Positions 1 to 8,555 of a stretch of 64,000 nucleotides of DNA are shown one piece after another; position 1 is the stretch's first letter; every line of letters starts with the position of its first letter. The position numbers were made by a program, and so were the translations under genes. Origin of the DNA: Virgisporangium aurantiacum. Lineage in GTDB: Bacteria; Actinomycetota; Actinomycetes; Mycobacteriales; Micromonosporaceae. The notes below the pieces were generated by a model. That model was given only the letters and a program-made list of their open reading frames with translations. It ran no database searches and was not told the origin of the DNA. Location of the stretch: assembly GCF_016863635.1 (NCBI RefSeq), contig NZ_BOPG01000084.1:1-64000 (forward strand), written 5' to 3'.

Positions 1-139
1 CGCCGCGTACTTCGGGTCGTTCGAGCTGGCCGAGCCGGGCCTGGTCTTCGTCGGCCAATGGCGTCCCGAGCACGCCGACGAGCCCGATCCACATCCGGAA
101 CGGCTCGCCGGCTACGCCGGCGTAGGTCGCAAGGTCTAG
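1..139 (+). CDS. SAM-dependent methyltransferase, DUF574/Methyltransf_19 type (C-terminal end only)
   Basis: Only the last 45 residues are present, in the frame that ends with TAG at 137-139; the gene starts upstream of the window. The visible part contains FELAEPGLVFVGQWRP followed by an acidic/His stretch and ends in YAGVGRKV. That is the usual C-terminus of the large actinobacterial S-adenosylmethionine-dependent methyltransferase family PF04672, whose members close with 'LVEPG..WRP....YxGVGRK'. Substrate unknown. The next gene starts 4 bases after its stop, so the two may be co-transcribed. Family assignment rests on this C-terminal signature only. Confidence 0.7.
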   Translation, partial: AAYFGSFELAEPGLVFVGQWRPEHADEPDPHPERLAGYAGVGRKV

Positions 140-143
140 CCGG

Positions 144-2336
144 GTGGGGCGAACCGACAACGTGACGAAGGCACAGCGACGCAAGCCGGCCGAGGCCGTG
201 GCGATCGACGGCGCGGTGCCGGCGGCGAAGCCGGTGAACGGGGCACCGGCCGACCAGCTCGATCCGGCCGTCGCGAAGTTCGCCCAGCGGTGGCTGAAGG
301 CGGTCCGCCGCATCGGTTTCGCGCCGATGGGTCCCGACGGCCTCTACGCGCTGCTCCGCGACCTGGCCGCGGCGTTCGTGCGGGCCGTGCACGACGACCC
401 GTTCGATCCGGCGGCCGCGACCCGGATCGGTGCCGCGCTCGCCGAGGCCGGTCTCACCGATCCCGGCGTGCTCACCGCGTCGCTGTCGGTGCTGCGCAAC
501 CCGCCGCGGCTCGGCTCCGTGGAACGCCGGGCCAGCCGGATCGCCGACCTGCACGCCGGCCTCGCCGGTGGCTACGCGGCCGCGCTGCGCCGCCGTACGC
601 TGCGCGAACAGGAGCACCTGGCGCACGCGATCACCGCGGCGCACGCCCAGGTCGAGCACCAGTTGTGGACCAGCGAGTCGCGGTTCCGGGCGCTGTTCGA
701 GGGTGCCGCGATGGGCATCGTCCTCACCGACCTGGAAGGGCGCATCATCCAGGCCAACATCGCGCTGGCCCGGCTGCTCGGCTACCCGCTCGAGGAGCTG
801 TACCGGCTCGAAACGCCCGACTTCCTGCACCCGGCCGACCTGCAGAGCGACCGCGACCTGTACGCCGACCTCGTGCGCGGCGACCGCGACCACCTCCGCA
901 TGGAGAAGGCCTACTTCCGCAAGGACGGCACGGTCGTCTGGACCGACCTGACGATCACGCTGCTGCGCGGCACCGACGGCAACCCCACCAACACCGTCGC
1001 GATGATCGAGGACGTCACCGACCGGCACGAGTTGGAGGAGCGGCTGCGCCACCAGGCGCTGCACGACCCGCTCACCGGGCTGCCCAACCGCACCCACTTC
1101 GCCGAGCGGCTCGCCGAGGCGTTCGCGAACCCGGACCTGGACGCGCAGGTCGGCCTCTGCTACCTCGACCTCGACGGCTTCAAGCGCATCAACGACAGCC
1201 TCGGCCACGACGTGGGCGACAAGCTGCTGGTGGCGGTGTCGCGCCGGTTGGAGCGCACGGTGTCGAACCGGGGCTACCAGGTGGCCCGCATGGGCGGCGA
1301 CGAGTTCGTGATCCTCGCCGAGAAGGCCACCCTCGACGAGTTGACCGCGCTCGCCGACCAGGTGCTGTACAGCCTCGACCTGCCGGTCCGCTCCGGGCCG
1401 CACGGCATGCGCGTCTCGGCGAGCATCGGCATCGTGGTGCAGTCGGTGGGGTCGAGCGGGCCGGCCGAGATCCTCAAGGCCGCCGACCTGACGCTGTACC
1501 GGGCGAAGGCCGCCGGCCGCAGCCGCTGGGCCTGCTACGACGCCAAACTGAACGAGGCGCAGGTGGCGCGGTACGCGTTGGTGGAGAAGCTGCCCGACGC
1601 GGTGCAACGGGGCGAGTTCAGCCTGCTCTACCAGCCGCTGGTGTCGACGGCGACCGGCCGGGCCTGCGGGGTCGAGGCACTGCTGCGCTGGGACCACCCG
1701 GAGCGCGGCACGCTCTCGCCCGACGAGTTCATCGACCTGGCCGAGGAGACCGGCATCATCAGCGCGATCGGCACCTGGGTGCTGCGCGAGGCGTGCCGGC
1801 AGGGCGCGAAGTGGTGGCGGCGGTTCCCGGAGCGGTCGTTCTACGTCAGCGTCAACGTGGCCACCGCGCAGACGTACGACCCGGCGCTGGTCGGCGACGT
1901 CCTCTCGATTCTCGACGAGAGCGGCCTGCCGGCGACGTTGCTGCAGTTGGAGCTCACCGAGAGCGCGATGCTCTCCGGTGGCGGCGAACCGGTGGAGGCG
2001 CTGCGGGAGCTCGCGGCGGCCGGGATCCGGATCGCGATCGACGACTTCGGCACCGGCTACTCGAACCTGGCCTACCTGCGGACGTTGCCGGTGGCCGGGC
2101 TGAAGCTGGCCCGCCAGTTCACCGACGGCCTGGGCCGGCCGGTCGACACGCACATCGTGAAGACGCTGATAGAGCTGGCCCACGTGCTCGACCTGGCGGT
2201 GACCGCCGAGGGCGTCGAGACGCCCGACCAGCTCGCGCAGCTCAAGGCGATGAACTGTGACGTGCTGCAGGGCTGGCACCTGTCGATGCCGTTGCCCGCC
2301 GACGAGATGTCGGCGGTGTTGGAAAACGGAGGTTAG
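144..2336 (+). CDS. PAS-GGDEF-EAL cyclic-di-GMP turnover protein
   Basis: 730 residues. An N-terminal helical region of about 170 residues with no recognised domain is followed by a PAS sensor (about 178-300), a GGDEF diguanylate cyclase domain (about 305-465) with intact GGDEF at about 384, and an EAL phosphodiesterase domain (about 480-730). The EAL domain keeps EALLRW, ELTES, DDFGTGYS, the lysine of the LKxxR segment and AEGVET, so both halves look catalytic. The RxxD product-inhibition site before GGDEF is replaced (Asn and Tyr at the key positions), which argues against feedback inhibition by c-di-GMP. No transmembrane segment is evident, so it is probably a cytosolic sensor. The GTG start 4 bases after the upstream methyltransferase stop suggests a shared transcript. 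A GTG at codon 7 is an alternative start. Confidence 0.93.
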   Translation: MGRTDNVTKAQRRKPAEAVAIDGAVPAAKPVNGAPADQLDPAVAKFAQRWLKAVRRIGFAPMGPDGLYALLRDLAAAFVRAVHDDPFDPAAATRIGAALAEAGLTDPGVLTASLSVLRNPPRLGSVERRASRIADLHAGLAGGYAAALRRRTLREQEHLAHAITAAHAQVEHQLWTSESRFRALFEGAAMGIVLTDLEGRIIQANIALARLLGYPLEELYRLETPDFLHPADLQSDRDLYADLVRGDRDHLRMEKAYFRKDGTVVWTDLTITLLRGTDGNPTNTVAMIEDVTDRHELEERLRHQALHDPLTGLPNRTHFAERLAEAFANPDLDAQVGLCYLDLDGFKRINDSLGHDVGDKLLVAVSRRLERTVSNRGYQVARMGGDEFVILAEKATLDELTALADQVLYSLDLPVRSGPHGMRVSASIGIVVQSVGSSGPAEILKAADLTLYRAKAAGRSRWACYDAKLNEAQVARYALVEKLPDAVQRGEFSLLYQPLVSTATGRACGVEALLRWDHPERGTLSPDEFIDLAEETGIISAIGTWVLREACRQGAKWWRRFPERSFYVSVNVATAQTYDPALVGDVLSILDESGLPATLLQLELTESAMLSGGGEPVEALRELAAAGIRIAIDDFGTGYSNLAYLRTLPVAGLKLARQFTDGLGRPVDTHIVKTLIELAHVLDLAVTAEGVETPDQLAQLKAMNCDVLQGWHLSMPLPADEMSAVLENGG

Positions 2337-2353
2337 GCCTTGACGGCCTAACC
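2331..2353. terminator. Hairpin terminator after the GGDEF-EAL gene
   Basis: Perfect 9-bp inverted repeat GGTTAGGCC / GGCCTAACC with a 5-nt loop. The stop codon of the GGDEF-EAL gene (TAG 2334-2336) lies inside the left arm. It sits between convergent genes and could serve both, as is common for actinobacterial terminators without a U-tract. Confidence 0.75.
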
Positions 2354-2372
2354 TGGCGGAGCGCGGGTCAAG

Positions 2373-2630
2373 CTACTGGCGCACGGCCGTTACTTCCGGC
2401 AGCGCGGCGATCGCGGCCAGCGTGCGGCGGACCCAGCACATGCGCAGCACGGCGATCTCCGGGTGGTCACCGAACTCGGTGGCGACGGCGGCGGCGCATC
2501 CGTCGCTGCCGAGCCGCAGCAGCGTCTGGGTGACCGCGGCCTCGATCAGATCAGCCGTCGGCGTCTGGGACGGCTGAAGGTACGAAACGAACAGTGCTTC
2601 GATCACCAGATCATCAACCGCCCCGATCAT
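2373..2630 (-). CDS. Small conserved-looking hypothetical protein
   Basis: 85 residues, starting MIGAVDDLVIEALFVS. I do not recognise a named family. It is a soluble, mostly helical, slightly acidic protein with two cysteines and no signal peptide or membrane segment. I chose the ATG at 2630 because a GGGGG tract sits 7 bases upstream; an upstream TTG would add 14 residues without a ribosome binding site. It converges on the GGDEF-EAL gene and follows secA2 on the same strand after a 146-base AT-richer gap, so it probably has its own promoter. Confidence 0.6.
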   Translation of the reverse strand: MIGAVDDLVIEALFVSYLQPSQTPTADLIEAAVTQTLLRLGSDGCAAAVATEFGDHPEIAVLRMCWVRRTLAAIAALPEVTAVRQ

Positions 2631-2739
2631 GGCGCGACCCCCGTGACTGAGCTGTGGTGTATCACACAACAAGAATTACACGATGTAGTCCAGTTAACGC
2701 CACTGAAATCTCCGGCACGGCGTGAAGTGGTCGCAAATC

Positions 2740-2769
2740 GGTATAGATGTTCGACCGGGAGCCTAACAA
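2740..2769 (-). promoter_or_regulatory. Possible promoter for the small gene at 2373-2630
   Basis: Read on the minus strand, a TTGTTA box (2764-2769) and a TATACC box (2740-2745) are separated by 18 bases, close to a SigA-type promoter. This lies in the unusually AT-rich 2631-2776 gap between secA2 and the small gene. Nearer the gene, GTGT-ATC-ACAC (2657-2667) is a short dyad of unknown meaning. Confidence 0.3.
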
Positions 2770-2776
2770 TCGCTAC

Positions 2777-5071
2777 CTAGCGTGAAGAACTCAAGCGCCG
2801 GCCCACGGCCGCGATGAGGCGGTCGAGCTCGGAGCCGAACGGGTTCTCGTGCACCAGGTACGTCCACGTGGCGCTCGGCCGGACCATTTCGGACTCCTCC
2901 GGGTGCCAGCCGGCCTCGTCGATCTCGGCCTCTTCGAACGTCTCGATCGTCTTCTGCTCGACGGCCGGGATCAGGTCGTTGAAGAGCGGCACCGCGGCCC
3001 GGTGGAACTCGTCGAGCGGGTCGAGGCGGCCCAGCGCACGCAGATGCACGCCCTCGCGGACGTCGGCGAGCTCGGCCAGATGGTCGGTCCAGGACCGGTC
3101 GAGGTGGTACAGCGCGATCGACCGGCCGGCCTGCACGAGGACGTCGCGATCGATGTCGTCGGCCTTGACGCACTGGTCCATCAGCAGGTCGGCGGCGTCT
3201 TCGGTGCTCAGCAGCCGCTCGCGCAGGTCGGCGATCTGCTGCCGCTGCTCCTCGATCACCACGCTGTAGCGCCAGGTGTTGCGGTGGATCTCGTGGGCCA
3301 CGCCCTCCGCGACCCGCTGCGCGTGCTCGACCGCGAAGTCGACCTGATCGTCTTCGACCAGGCCCTCCATGCTCATCTTCGGCATCGGCGGGATCGCCTC
3401 GGGTGCGTGCCGCACGATCAGGTCGTCTTCGAGGCTCACGAAGAACACCGAGCCGCCCGGGTCGCCCTGCCGGCCGGACCGCCCGCGGAGCTGGTTGTCG
3501 ACCCGGCGGCTGTCGTGCCGCCCGGCACCGAGCACGAGCAGGCCGCCCAGTTCGGCGACCGCGTCGTAGTCGACCTGCTTGCTGCCACCGAGCCGGATGT
3601 CGACACCGCGGCCGGCCATCTGGGTCGAGACGGTGACCGCGTGGAGCGCGCCGGCCTCGGCGATGATCGCGGCTTCCTCGTCGTCGTTCTTCGCGTTGAG
3701 GACGCTCGCCGTGATGCCCTGCGCCCGCAGCAGCTCGGCGAGCTCCTCGGACTGCTTCACGTCGAGCGTGCCGACCAGCACCGGCCGGCCGACGTCGTTG
3801 CAGGCCTTGATCTCGGCGACGAGCGCCTCGTCGCGCTCGGCCTGTGCCGCGTAGATGCGGTCGGCCTCGTCGTCGCGGATGCACGGCGTGTTCGGCGGGA
3901 TCATGGCCACTTCGAGCTTGAAGAACTCGCGCAGCTGGTCGCCGACGATCACCGCGGTGGCCGTCATGCCGCACACGACGCTGTAGAGCGCCACGTACGC
4001 CTGCACCGTGATCGTGTTCAGGATCTCGCCCTCGGCGGTGGCGGTGATGCCCTCCTTGGCCTCGACCGCCGCCTGCAGGCCGTCGGGCCAGCGGCGGCGC
4101 TGCGCCACCCGGCCGCGCATCTCGTCGACGAGTTCGACCTTGTCGCCCCGGACGATGTAGTCGACATCGCGCTTGAGCAGCACGTTGGCGTGCAGCGACA
4201 CGTTGATCAGGGACAGCTGCTCGGCGTTGGCGCCGTCGTAGAGGTCGACGCCGCCCAGCTTCTTCTCGATGCGGGCCAGGCCCGTGTCGGTGAGCGCGAC
4301 GCTGCGGTTGTCGTCGGCGATCTCGTAATCGCGACCGGGCCGCAGCATCTGGACGAGCTTCGCGGCGGCAGCGTGCCGGGTGTTCCGGGCCTGCGCCACG
4401 CCGCCGGCGAGCACCATCGGCACCCGGGCCTCGTCGATGAGGATCGAGTCGGCCTCGTCGACGATCGCGGTGGCCAGCGGACGCTGCACCCGCTCGTCGA
4501 TGTCGGTGACCAGCTGGTCGCGCAGGAAGTCGAAACCGCCCTCGCTGACCGACACGTAGGTGACGTCGCAGTCGTAGGCCGCCTTGCGCTCGTCGTGGGA
4601 CGAGCTCTCGTTCACCCACCCGACGGTGAGGCCGAGCAGCGTGTAGACCGGCTCCATCCACTGGGCGTCACGACGGGCCAGGTAGTCGTTGACGGTGATC
4701 ACGTGCACCGGGCCGTGACCGGCCCGCACGTGCCCGTACGCGGCGATCGTCGCCGCCAGGGTCTTGCCCTCACCGGTGGCCATCTCGGCGACCCGGCCGT
4801 CGAGCATCGCCATCGCGCCGATCAGCTGGACGTCGTACGGCCGCTGGTCGAGCGCGCGCCGCGACGCCTCCCGGCCGATCGCGCAGATCTCCACGTAGCC
4901 GTCGGCCTCGCCGGCCCGCTCCGTGAGCTCCTCGTCGGTGAGCTCCTGGAGCTCGTCCTCGAGCGCGTCGATCTTCGGCAGGTGCTTCTCCAACGGCGTC
5001 AGGTCGACGGTGTGACCCGGCCGCTGGAGGAACCGGCGCATGCGGATTTTCAGGCGTGAGGACAGACCCAT
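2777..5071 (-). CDS. secA2: Accessory preprotein translocase ATPase SecA2
   Basis: 764 residues, the size of actinobacterial SecA2 (about 770-810) rather than housekeeping SecA1 (over 900). It has no C-terminal zinc-binding tail. The DEAD motor is complete: MATGEGKT Walker A at about 97-104, IVDEADS Walker B at about 205-211, and the motif VI region reads QMAGRGVDIRLGG, a variant of the usual NMAGRGTDI. SecA2 drives export of a subset of proteins through SecYEG. ATG start at 5071. It lies 10 bases downstream of a PP2C phosphatase on the same strand, so the two are probably one operon. Confidence 0.9.
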   Translation of the reverse strand: MGLSSRLKIRMRRFLQRPGHTVDLTPLEKHLPKIDALEDELQELTDEELTERAGEADGYVEICAIGREASRRALDQRPYDVQLIGAMAMLDGRVAEMATGEGKTLAATIAAYGHVRAGHGPVHVITVNDYLARRDAQWMEPVYTLLGLTVGWVNESSSHDERKAAYDCDVTYVSVSEGGFDFLRDQLVTDIDERVQRPLATAIVDEADSILIDEARVPMVLAGGVAQARNTRHAAAAKLVQMLRPGRDYEIADDNRSVALTDTGLARIEKKLGGVDLYDGANAEQLSLINVSLHANVLLKRDVDYIVRGDKVELVDEMRGRVAQRRRWPDGLQAAVEAKEGITATAEGEILNTITVQAYVALYSVVCGMTATAVIVGDQLREFFKLEVAMIPPNTPCIRDDEADRIYAAQAERDEALVAEIKACNDVGRPVLVGTLDVKQSEELAELLRAQGITASVLNAKNDDEEAAIIAEAGALHAVTVSTQMAGRGVDIRLGGSKQVDYDAVAELGGLLVLGAGRHDSRRVDNQLRGRSGRQGDPGGSVFFVSLEDDLIVRHAPEAIPPMPKMSMEGLVEDDQVDFAVEHAQRVAEGVAHEIHRNTWRYSVVIEEQRQQIADLRERLLSTEDAADLLMDQCVKADDIDRDVLVQAGRSIALYHLDRSWTDHLAELADVREGVHLRALGRLDPLDEFHRAAVPLFNDLIPAVEQKTIETFEEAEIDEAGWHPEESEMVRPSATWTYLVHENPFGSELDRLIAAVGRRLSSSR

Positions 5072-5081
5072 GCCCGCAACG

Positions 5082-5825
5082 CTAGCGCCCCGGCGGCCGT
5101 TCCCGCGGACCGGCTGTCACATCGGCGACGATAACCGTGATGTTGTCGGGCCCGCCGGCCTGCACCGCGAGCTTCACCAGCTGTTCGGCGCACTCCTGCG
5201 GCTCGGGGTACGACGCCATCGCGAGCGCGATCGCCTCGTCGGTGACGACGTCGCTGAGGCCGTCGCTGCACAGCATGAACCGGTCGCCGTCGCGGGCGTC
5301 GAGCGTGCCGCCGGAGATCGTCATCGGCCGGCCCTGCACCGCCTGGGTCACCAGCGACCGCTGCGGGTGCGACCGGGCCTGCAGCGGCGTGAGCGCGCCG
5401 CGGTCGACCAGCGACTGCACCAACGTGTCGTCGCGGGTCACCTGTTCGAGGGTGTTGTCGTGCAGCAGGTAGCACCGTGAGTCACCGACGTGCACCAGGC
5501 CGAGCTTGTCGGCGACGAGCATGAGCGCGGTGACCGTGGTGCCCATGCCCTCCCGCTCGGGGTGGTCGTCGACCATCTCGGCGACCTTGTTGTTGCCCTC
5601 CTTGACCGCCTCGGTGAGGGCCTCGAGGGGGTCGACGTCGGCCGGCTTGCGATCGAGTTTGGCCAGCGCCTTCACCACAACGTCGCTGGCGAGTTCACCC
5701 GCCGGCAGGCCTCCCATGCCGTCGGCGATCGCGATCACGCGTGGCCCGACGTGAAAAGAGTCCTCGTTGTTCGAACGGACCAGCCCAAGGTCGGTGACCG
5801 CGGCCGCGTGCAGAGTGACGCCCAT
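5082..5825 (-). CDS. PP2C-family Ser/Thr protein phosphatase (PstP-like)
   Basis: 247 residues, only the catalytic domain. All metal-binding motifs of bacterial PP2C phosphatases are visible: RSNNEDSF near the N-terminus, ADGMGG at about 37-42, SDGLSDVV, and GGPDNITV near the C-terminus. It lacks the transmembrane segment and external domain of classical PstP, so it is a cytosolic enzyme. I use ATG 5825, preceded by AAGG; a GTG three codons upstream is less likely. Metal-dependent phosphatases of this type reverse Ser/Thr kinase signalling. It is the first gene of a probable two-gene unit with secA2. Confidence 0.9.
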   Translation of the reverse strand: MGVTLHAAAVTDLGLVRSNNEDSFHVGPRVIAIADGMGGLPAGELASDVVVKALAKLDRKPADVDPLEALTEAVKEGNNKVAEMVDDHPEREGMGTTVTALMLVADKLGLVHVGDSRCYLLHDNTLEQVTRDDTLVQSLVDRGALTPLQARSHPQRSLVTQAVQGRPMTISGGTLDARDGDRFMLCSDGLSDVVTDEAIALAMASYPEPQECAEQLVKLAVQAGGPDNITVIVADVTAGPRERPPGR

Positions 5826-5903
5826 GGGCAACACCTTGCCAAACGGCGGGCCGAGTTGTCTCTACGAACTACTACGTATCGTGAACGCATGAGGCCGGGA
5901 ACC

Positions 5904-6851
5904 ATGGTTGGGCGGGCCGCCCAGTTGGGCGAGTTCGTCGACGCATGGTCGTCCGACGGCACCCGGGTGAACGGCCGCGGTCACCGCGGCCCGCGCACCG
6001 TGATGATCACCGGTGCCACCGGGGTGGGCAAGAGTGCCCTGGTCGCGGCCGCCCTCGACGCGTTCGCCCCGGCGCCCTCGGTGGTGCTCAGCGGCACCGC
6101 CCGGGTGCACACGCCGGCACCGTACGACTGGCTCGCCGCCGTTCTCACCGGACGCGAGACCGGTGACCTGCCGGTTCCGGACGACGCGCTGGCCTGGTTG
6201 GCCCAGCACCCCGACGCGCCACGGGAGCGGTACGCGCCCGGTGCCCTGCTGCGACTCGCCGTCACGGTGGTGCGGGCCCTGGTCGGATCCGGGCCGGGCG
6301 TGCTCGTCGTGGAGGACCTGCACGCCCTCGACCCGGCGAGCCTCAACCTGATCGGCGAGCTGGCCGTCGTCCCCGATCTGCCCGCCCTGCTCGTGGTGAC
6401 CAGCCAGCCGCCGGACGCGGCGGTCTCCCCCGACATGGTCGCCCGCACCATCGCGCGGCTGGCCGGCACGCCCGGCGCCGTACGGCAACACCTCGGCCCG
6501 CTCGGCCCCGACGAGGTGGCCACGGTGCTGGCCGACCGGGTCGGTCGGGCGGTGGCGCCGGAGGTGGTGGCGGCCGGGATGCGGCACAGCGACGGCAACC
6601 CGTACCGGCTGCTGGAGTGGCTGGCCGCCGGTGGGGCCGCCGCCGAGACGGTCACCGCCGAGCTGCCCGAGCTGACCGCCCGCGAACTCGAGGTGCTGTC
6701 GTGCCTGGCCGAAGGCATGTCGAACAAGCAGGTGGCGCGCTCGCTCGGCATCTCGATCCGCACGGTGACGGTGCACGTGTCGAACCTGCTGCGCAAGACC
6801 CGGTCGACCTCGCGCACCGAGGCGGCACTATGGGCGCTCCGCCACCGGTAA
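5904..6851 (+). CDS. LuxR-type transcriptional regulator with N-terminal P-loop ATPase domain
   Basis: 315 residues. The N-terminus is an AAA/STAND-like ATPase: VGR at residues 2-4, Walker A GATGVGKS, and LVVEDLHALD as Walker B. The C-terminal 60 residues are a LuxR/GerE helix-turn-helix (LTARELEVLSCLAEGMSNKQVARSLG). It is far shorter than typical LAL regulators (about 900 residues) because the middle TPR-like region is missing. I chose ATG 5904, which has GAGG 9 bases upstream and puts VGR at the usual position; ATG 5889 is possible. It converges with the flavin monooxygenase gene, overlapping it by 24 bases. Target genes unknown. Confidence 0.85.
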   Translation: MVGRAAQLGEFVDAWSSDGTRVNGRGHRGPRTVMITGATGVGKSALVAAALDAFAPAPSVVLSGTARVHTPAPYDWLAAVLTGRETGDLPVPDDALAWLAQHPDAPRERYAPGALLRLAVTVVRALVGSGPGVLVVEDLHALDPASLNLIGELAVVPDLPALLVVTSQPPDAAVSPDMVARTIARLAGTPGAVRQHLGPLGPDEVATVLADRVGRAVAPEVVAAGMRHSDGNPYRLLEWLAAGGAAAETVTAELPELTARELEVLSCLAEGMSNKQVARSLGISIRTVTVHVSNLLRKTRSTSRTEAALWALRHR

Positions 6852-7931
6852 CGTCGGCGGACGCCAGTCGGCGGTCTTCACGGCGTTCGCCAGCGCCACC
6901 CGGTGAGGCGTCGCGCGGAGAATGGCGTCGCGCAGCGTGCTGGTCACGCGTCCCCTCGCATTGAGCACGACCCCGGCGCGCCGCGAGTTGCGGACGTAGC
7001 GTGCCGCGCGCGGCCGCCGCGCGGCGTCGTATCGGGCGAGCCCGTCCTGTGCGCCGGCCTCCGCGACCAGGGTGACCGCGTCTTCCAGGGCCTGCGCCGC
7101 GCCCTGCCCGAGGTTCGGGGTCATCGCGTGGGCGGCGTCGCCGAGCAGGGCGATGCGGTTCCCGTAGGCCATCGGCGGCACGGGGTCGAGGTCGGCAAGC
7201 TGGTGGTGCAGGAGTTGCCCGGGTCGCGTGGCGGCGATCAGGGCGGAGATCGGGTCGTGCCAGTTCTGGAAACGCTTCGTCAGCTCTTCTAGTTGATCTT
7301 CGCTCGGGGTGGTTCGCAGCGGGCCCGGCCCGGCGGCGTACCAGTAGGTCTGGCCGTGGCCGACCGGCGCCGTGCCGAACCGCCACCCCCGGCCGAGCGT
7401 CTCCCCACCCGGCTGCCCGACGGTGTCGACGGGCACGATCGCCCGCCAGGCGACCTGCCCGCTGTCGCGCACGGCGACCTGCGGGGCGAGTTCCCTGCGC
7501 AGAACGCTGTTGATGCCATCGGCGACGACGATCAGATCGCCCTCGTCGGGGATCGTTGTGACCTCGGTGCCGGTGTGCACCTCGGTCTGCGGGTCGAGCG
7601 CGTTCTCGAGCGCGCGGTGCAGGGTGGCCCGGTGGATCGTCATCGCGGGGACGCCGAGCCGTTCCTCGATATCCGCGGCACGGATCCGCGAAAGCCAGGT
7701 CCCATCGCTACGCCGCACGCCGCCGTCACCCGGGACGCTGTTCTTCCGGATCTCCTCGCCGAGCCCGAGCGCGCCGAGAGCGTGAACCGCGTTGGGCCAC
7801 AGCAAAATGCCGGCGCCGGCCGCGGTCAACTGCGGTTGACGCTCGTAGACGGTGACCCGCCACCCCGCCCGACCGAAGCCGATCGCCGCAGCCAGCCCAC
7901 CGATCCCTCCTCCGACGATCACCGCATGCAT
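6828..7931 (-). CDS. FAD-dependent monooxygenase (PF01494 family)
   Basis: 367 residues. The N-terminal Rossmann motif IVGGGIGGLAAA and the distal GDAAHAMTPNLGQGAAQALEDA motif are both intact, as in class A flavoprotein hydroxylases that use NAD(P)H and O2 on aromatic or polycyclic substrates. The ATG at 7931 is preceded by a strong AAGGAGGG ribosome binding site. The gene is divergent from a TetR regulator across a 49-bp gap with a perfect inverted repeat, so it is probably the repressed target. Substrate not deducible; a role in detoxification or tailoring is inference. Confidence 0.9.
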   Translation of the reverse strand: MHAVIVGGGIGGLAAAIGFGRAGWRVTVYERQPQLTAAGAGILLWPNAVHALGALGLGEEIRKNSVPGDGGVRRSDGTWLSRIRAADIEERLGVPAMTIHRATLHRALENALDPQTEVHTGTEVTTIPDEGDLIVVADGINSVLRRELAPQVAVRDSGQVAWRAIVPVDTVGQPGGETLGRGWRFGTAPVGHGQTYWYAAGPGPLRTTPSEDQLEELTKRFQNWHDPISALIAATRPGQLLHHQLADLDPVPPMAYGNRIALLGDAAHAMTPNLGQGAAQALEDAVTLVAEAGAQDGLARYDAARRPRAARYVRNSRRAGVVLNARGRVTSTLRDAILRATPHRVALANAVKTADWRPPTLPVAERP

Positions 7932-7958
7932 GCCTCTGCCCTCCTTCTTGGCCGGAAC

Positions 7959-7972
7959 GCTACACCTGTAGC
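7959..7972. promoter_or_regulatory. Putative TetR operator
   Basis: GCTACA-CC-TGTAGC, a perfect 6-bp dyad with a 2-bp centre. It lies in the 49-bp divergent gap between the monooxygenase and the TetR gene, 8 bases before the TetR start codon. Confidence 0.6.
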
Positions 7973-7980
7973 ATGATCGA

Positions 7981-8523
7981 ATGAGCATTGGTGACGCGGA
8001 TCGCAAGGTGCTGATCGCCGACGCCGCGATCGATGTCCTCGGCCGCGACGGCTTGCGGTCGCTGACCCACCGCGCGGTCGACGCACGGGCGGGGCTGCCG
8101 CAGGGCACGTGCAGCTATCACCACCGGACGCGCAGGTCACTGCTGGCGGCGGCCTTGAACCGAATAGCGGACCTGGACCGCGCCGACACGGCTCCGGCCC
8201 CGGCGGGCGATGTGCTCGACCAGGCTGTCGCGGTGCTGGGCAGGTGGCTGGGGCCGGGCCGGGTACGCACGCGGGCCAGGCTCGTGCTGATGCTGGATGC
8301 CGAGGCAAGGCGCGATCTTGGCGACGAAGCCGCCCGCCTGGCCGGCGACTTCGTCGCCGAAGCCACCACCACGATCGGCGACGCGCGAAAGGCCCGTCTC
8401 CTGGTAGCACTGCTCGACGGCGTGGTGGCGGACGACCTGATCCGCGGAACGGATGACCCGCCCAGCCCCGGAGACCTACGAGCCCGGGTGGCGGCCGTGT
8501 TCACCGCCGTATCCGCGGCCTGA
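7981..8523 (+). CDS. TetR/AcrR-family transcriptional regulator
   Basis: 180 residues. The N-terminal three-helix DNA-binding domain is clear (ADAAIDVLGRDGLRSLTHRAVDARAG, then GTCSYHH in the recognition region), followed by a variable ligand-binding domain. The divergent position next to the flavin monooxygenase, with the palindrome 7959-7972 between them, suggests it represses both itself and the oxygenase. The start codon lies only 8 bases from the dyad, so a bound repressor would block initiation. Ligand unknown. Confidence 0.88.
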   Translation: MSIGDADRKVLIADAAIDVLGRDGLRSLTHRAVDARAGLPQGTCSYHHRTRRSLLAAALNRIADLDRADTAPAPAGDVLDQAVAVLGRWLGPGRVRTRARLVLMLDAEARRDLGDEAARLAGDFVAEATTTIGDARKARLLVALLDGVVADDLIRGTDDPPSPGDLRARVAAVFTAVSAA

Positions 8524-8528
8524 GCCCT

Positions 8529-8553
8529 GCGCACGGCCCACCGGGGCGTGCGC
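8529..8553. terminator. Bidirectional hairpin terminator
   Basis: GCGCACG / CGTGCGC arms continue, after one mismatch, into CCC/GGG with a 3-nt loop. It fills the 32-bp gap between the convergent TetR and ABC-exporter genes. Confidence 0.7.
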
Positions 8554-8555
8554 GG

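Noticed and set aside
2653..2667. TGTGGTGTATCACA as a CRP-type binding site
   Set aside because: Spacer is 4 instead of 6 bases and one half has a mismatch; only a short dyad remains.
2849..5059. Long open frame antisense to secA2 (and similar long antisense frames opposite the FtsX permease, kdpD and DinB genes)
   Set aside because: Such frames are a normal effect of >70% GC; their translations are Arg/Pro/His/Gly-rich with no family signature, and the opposite genes have clear motifs.
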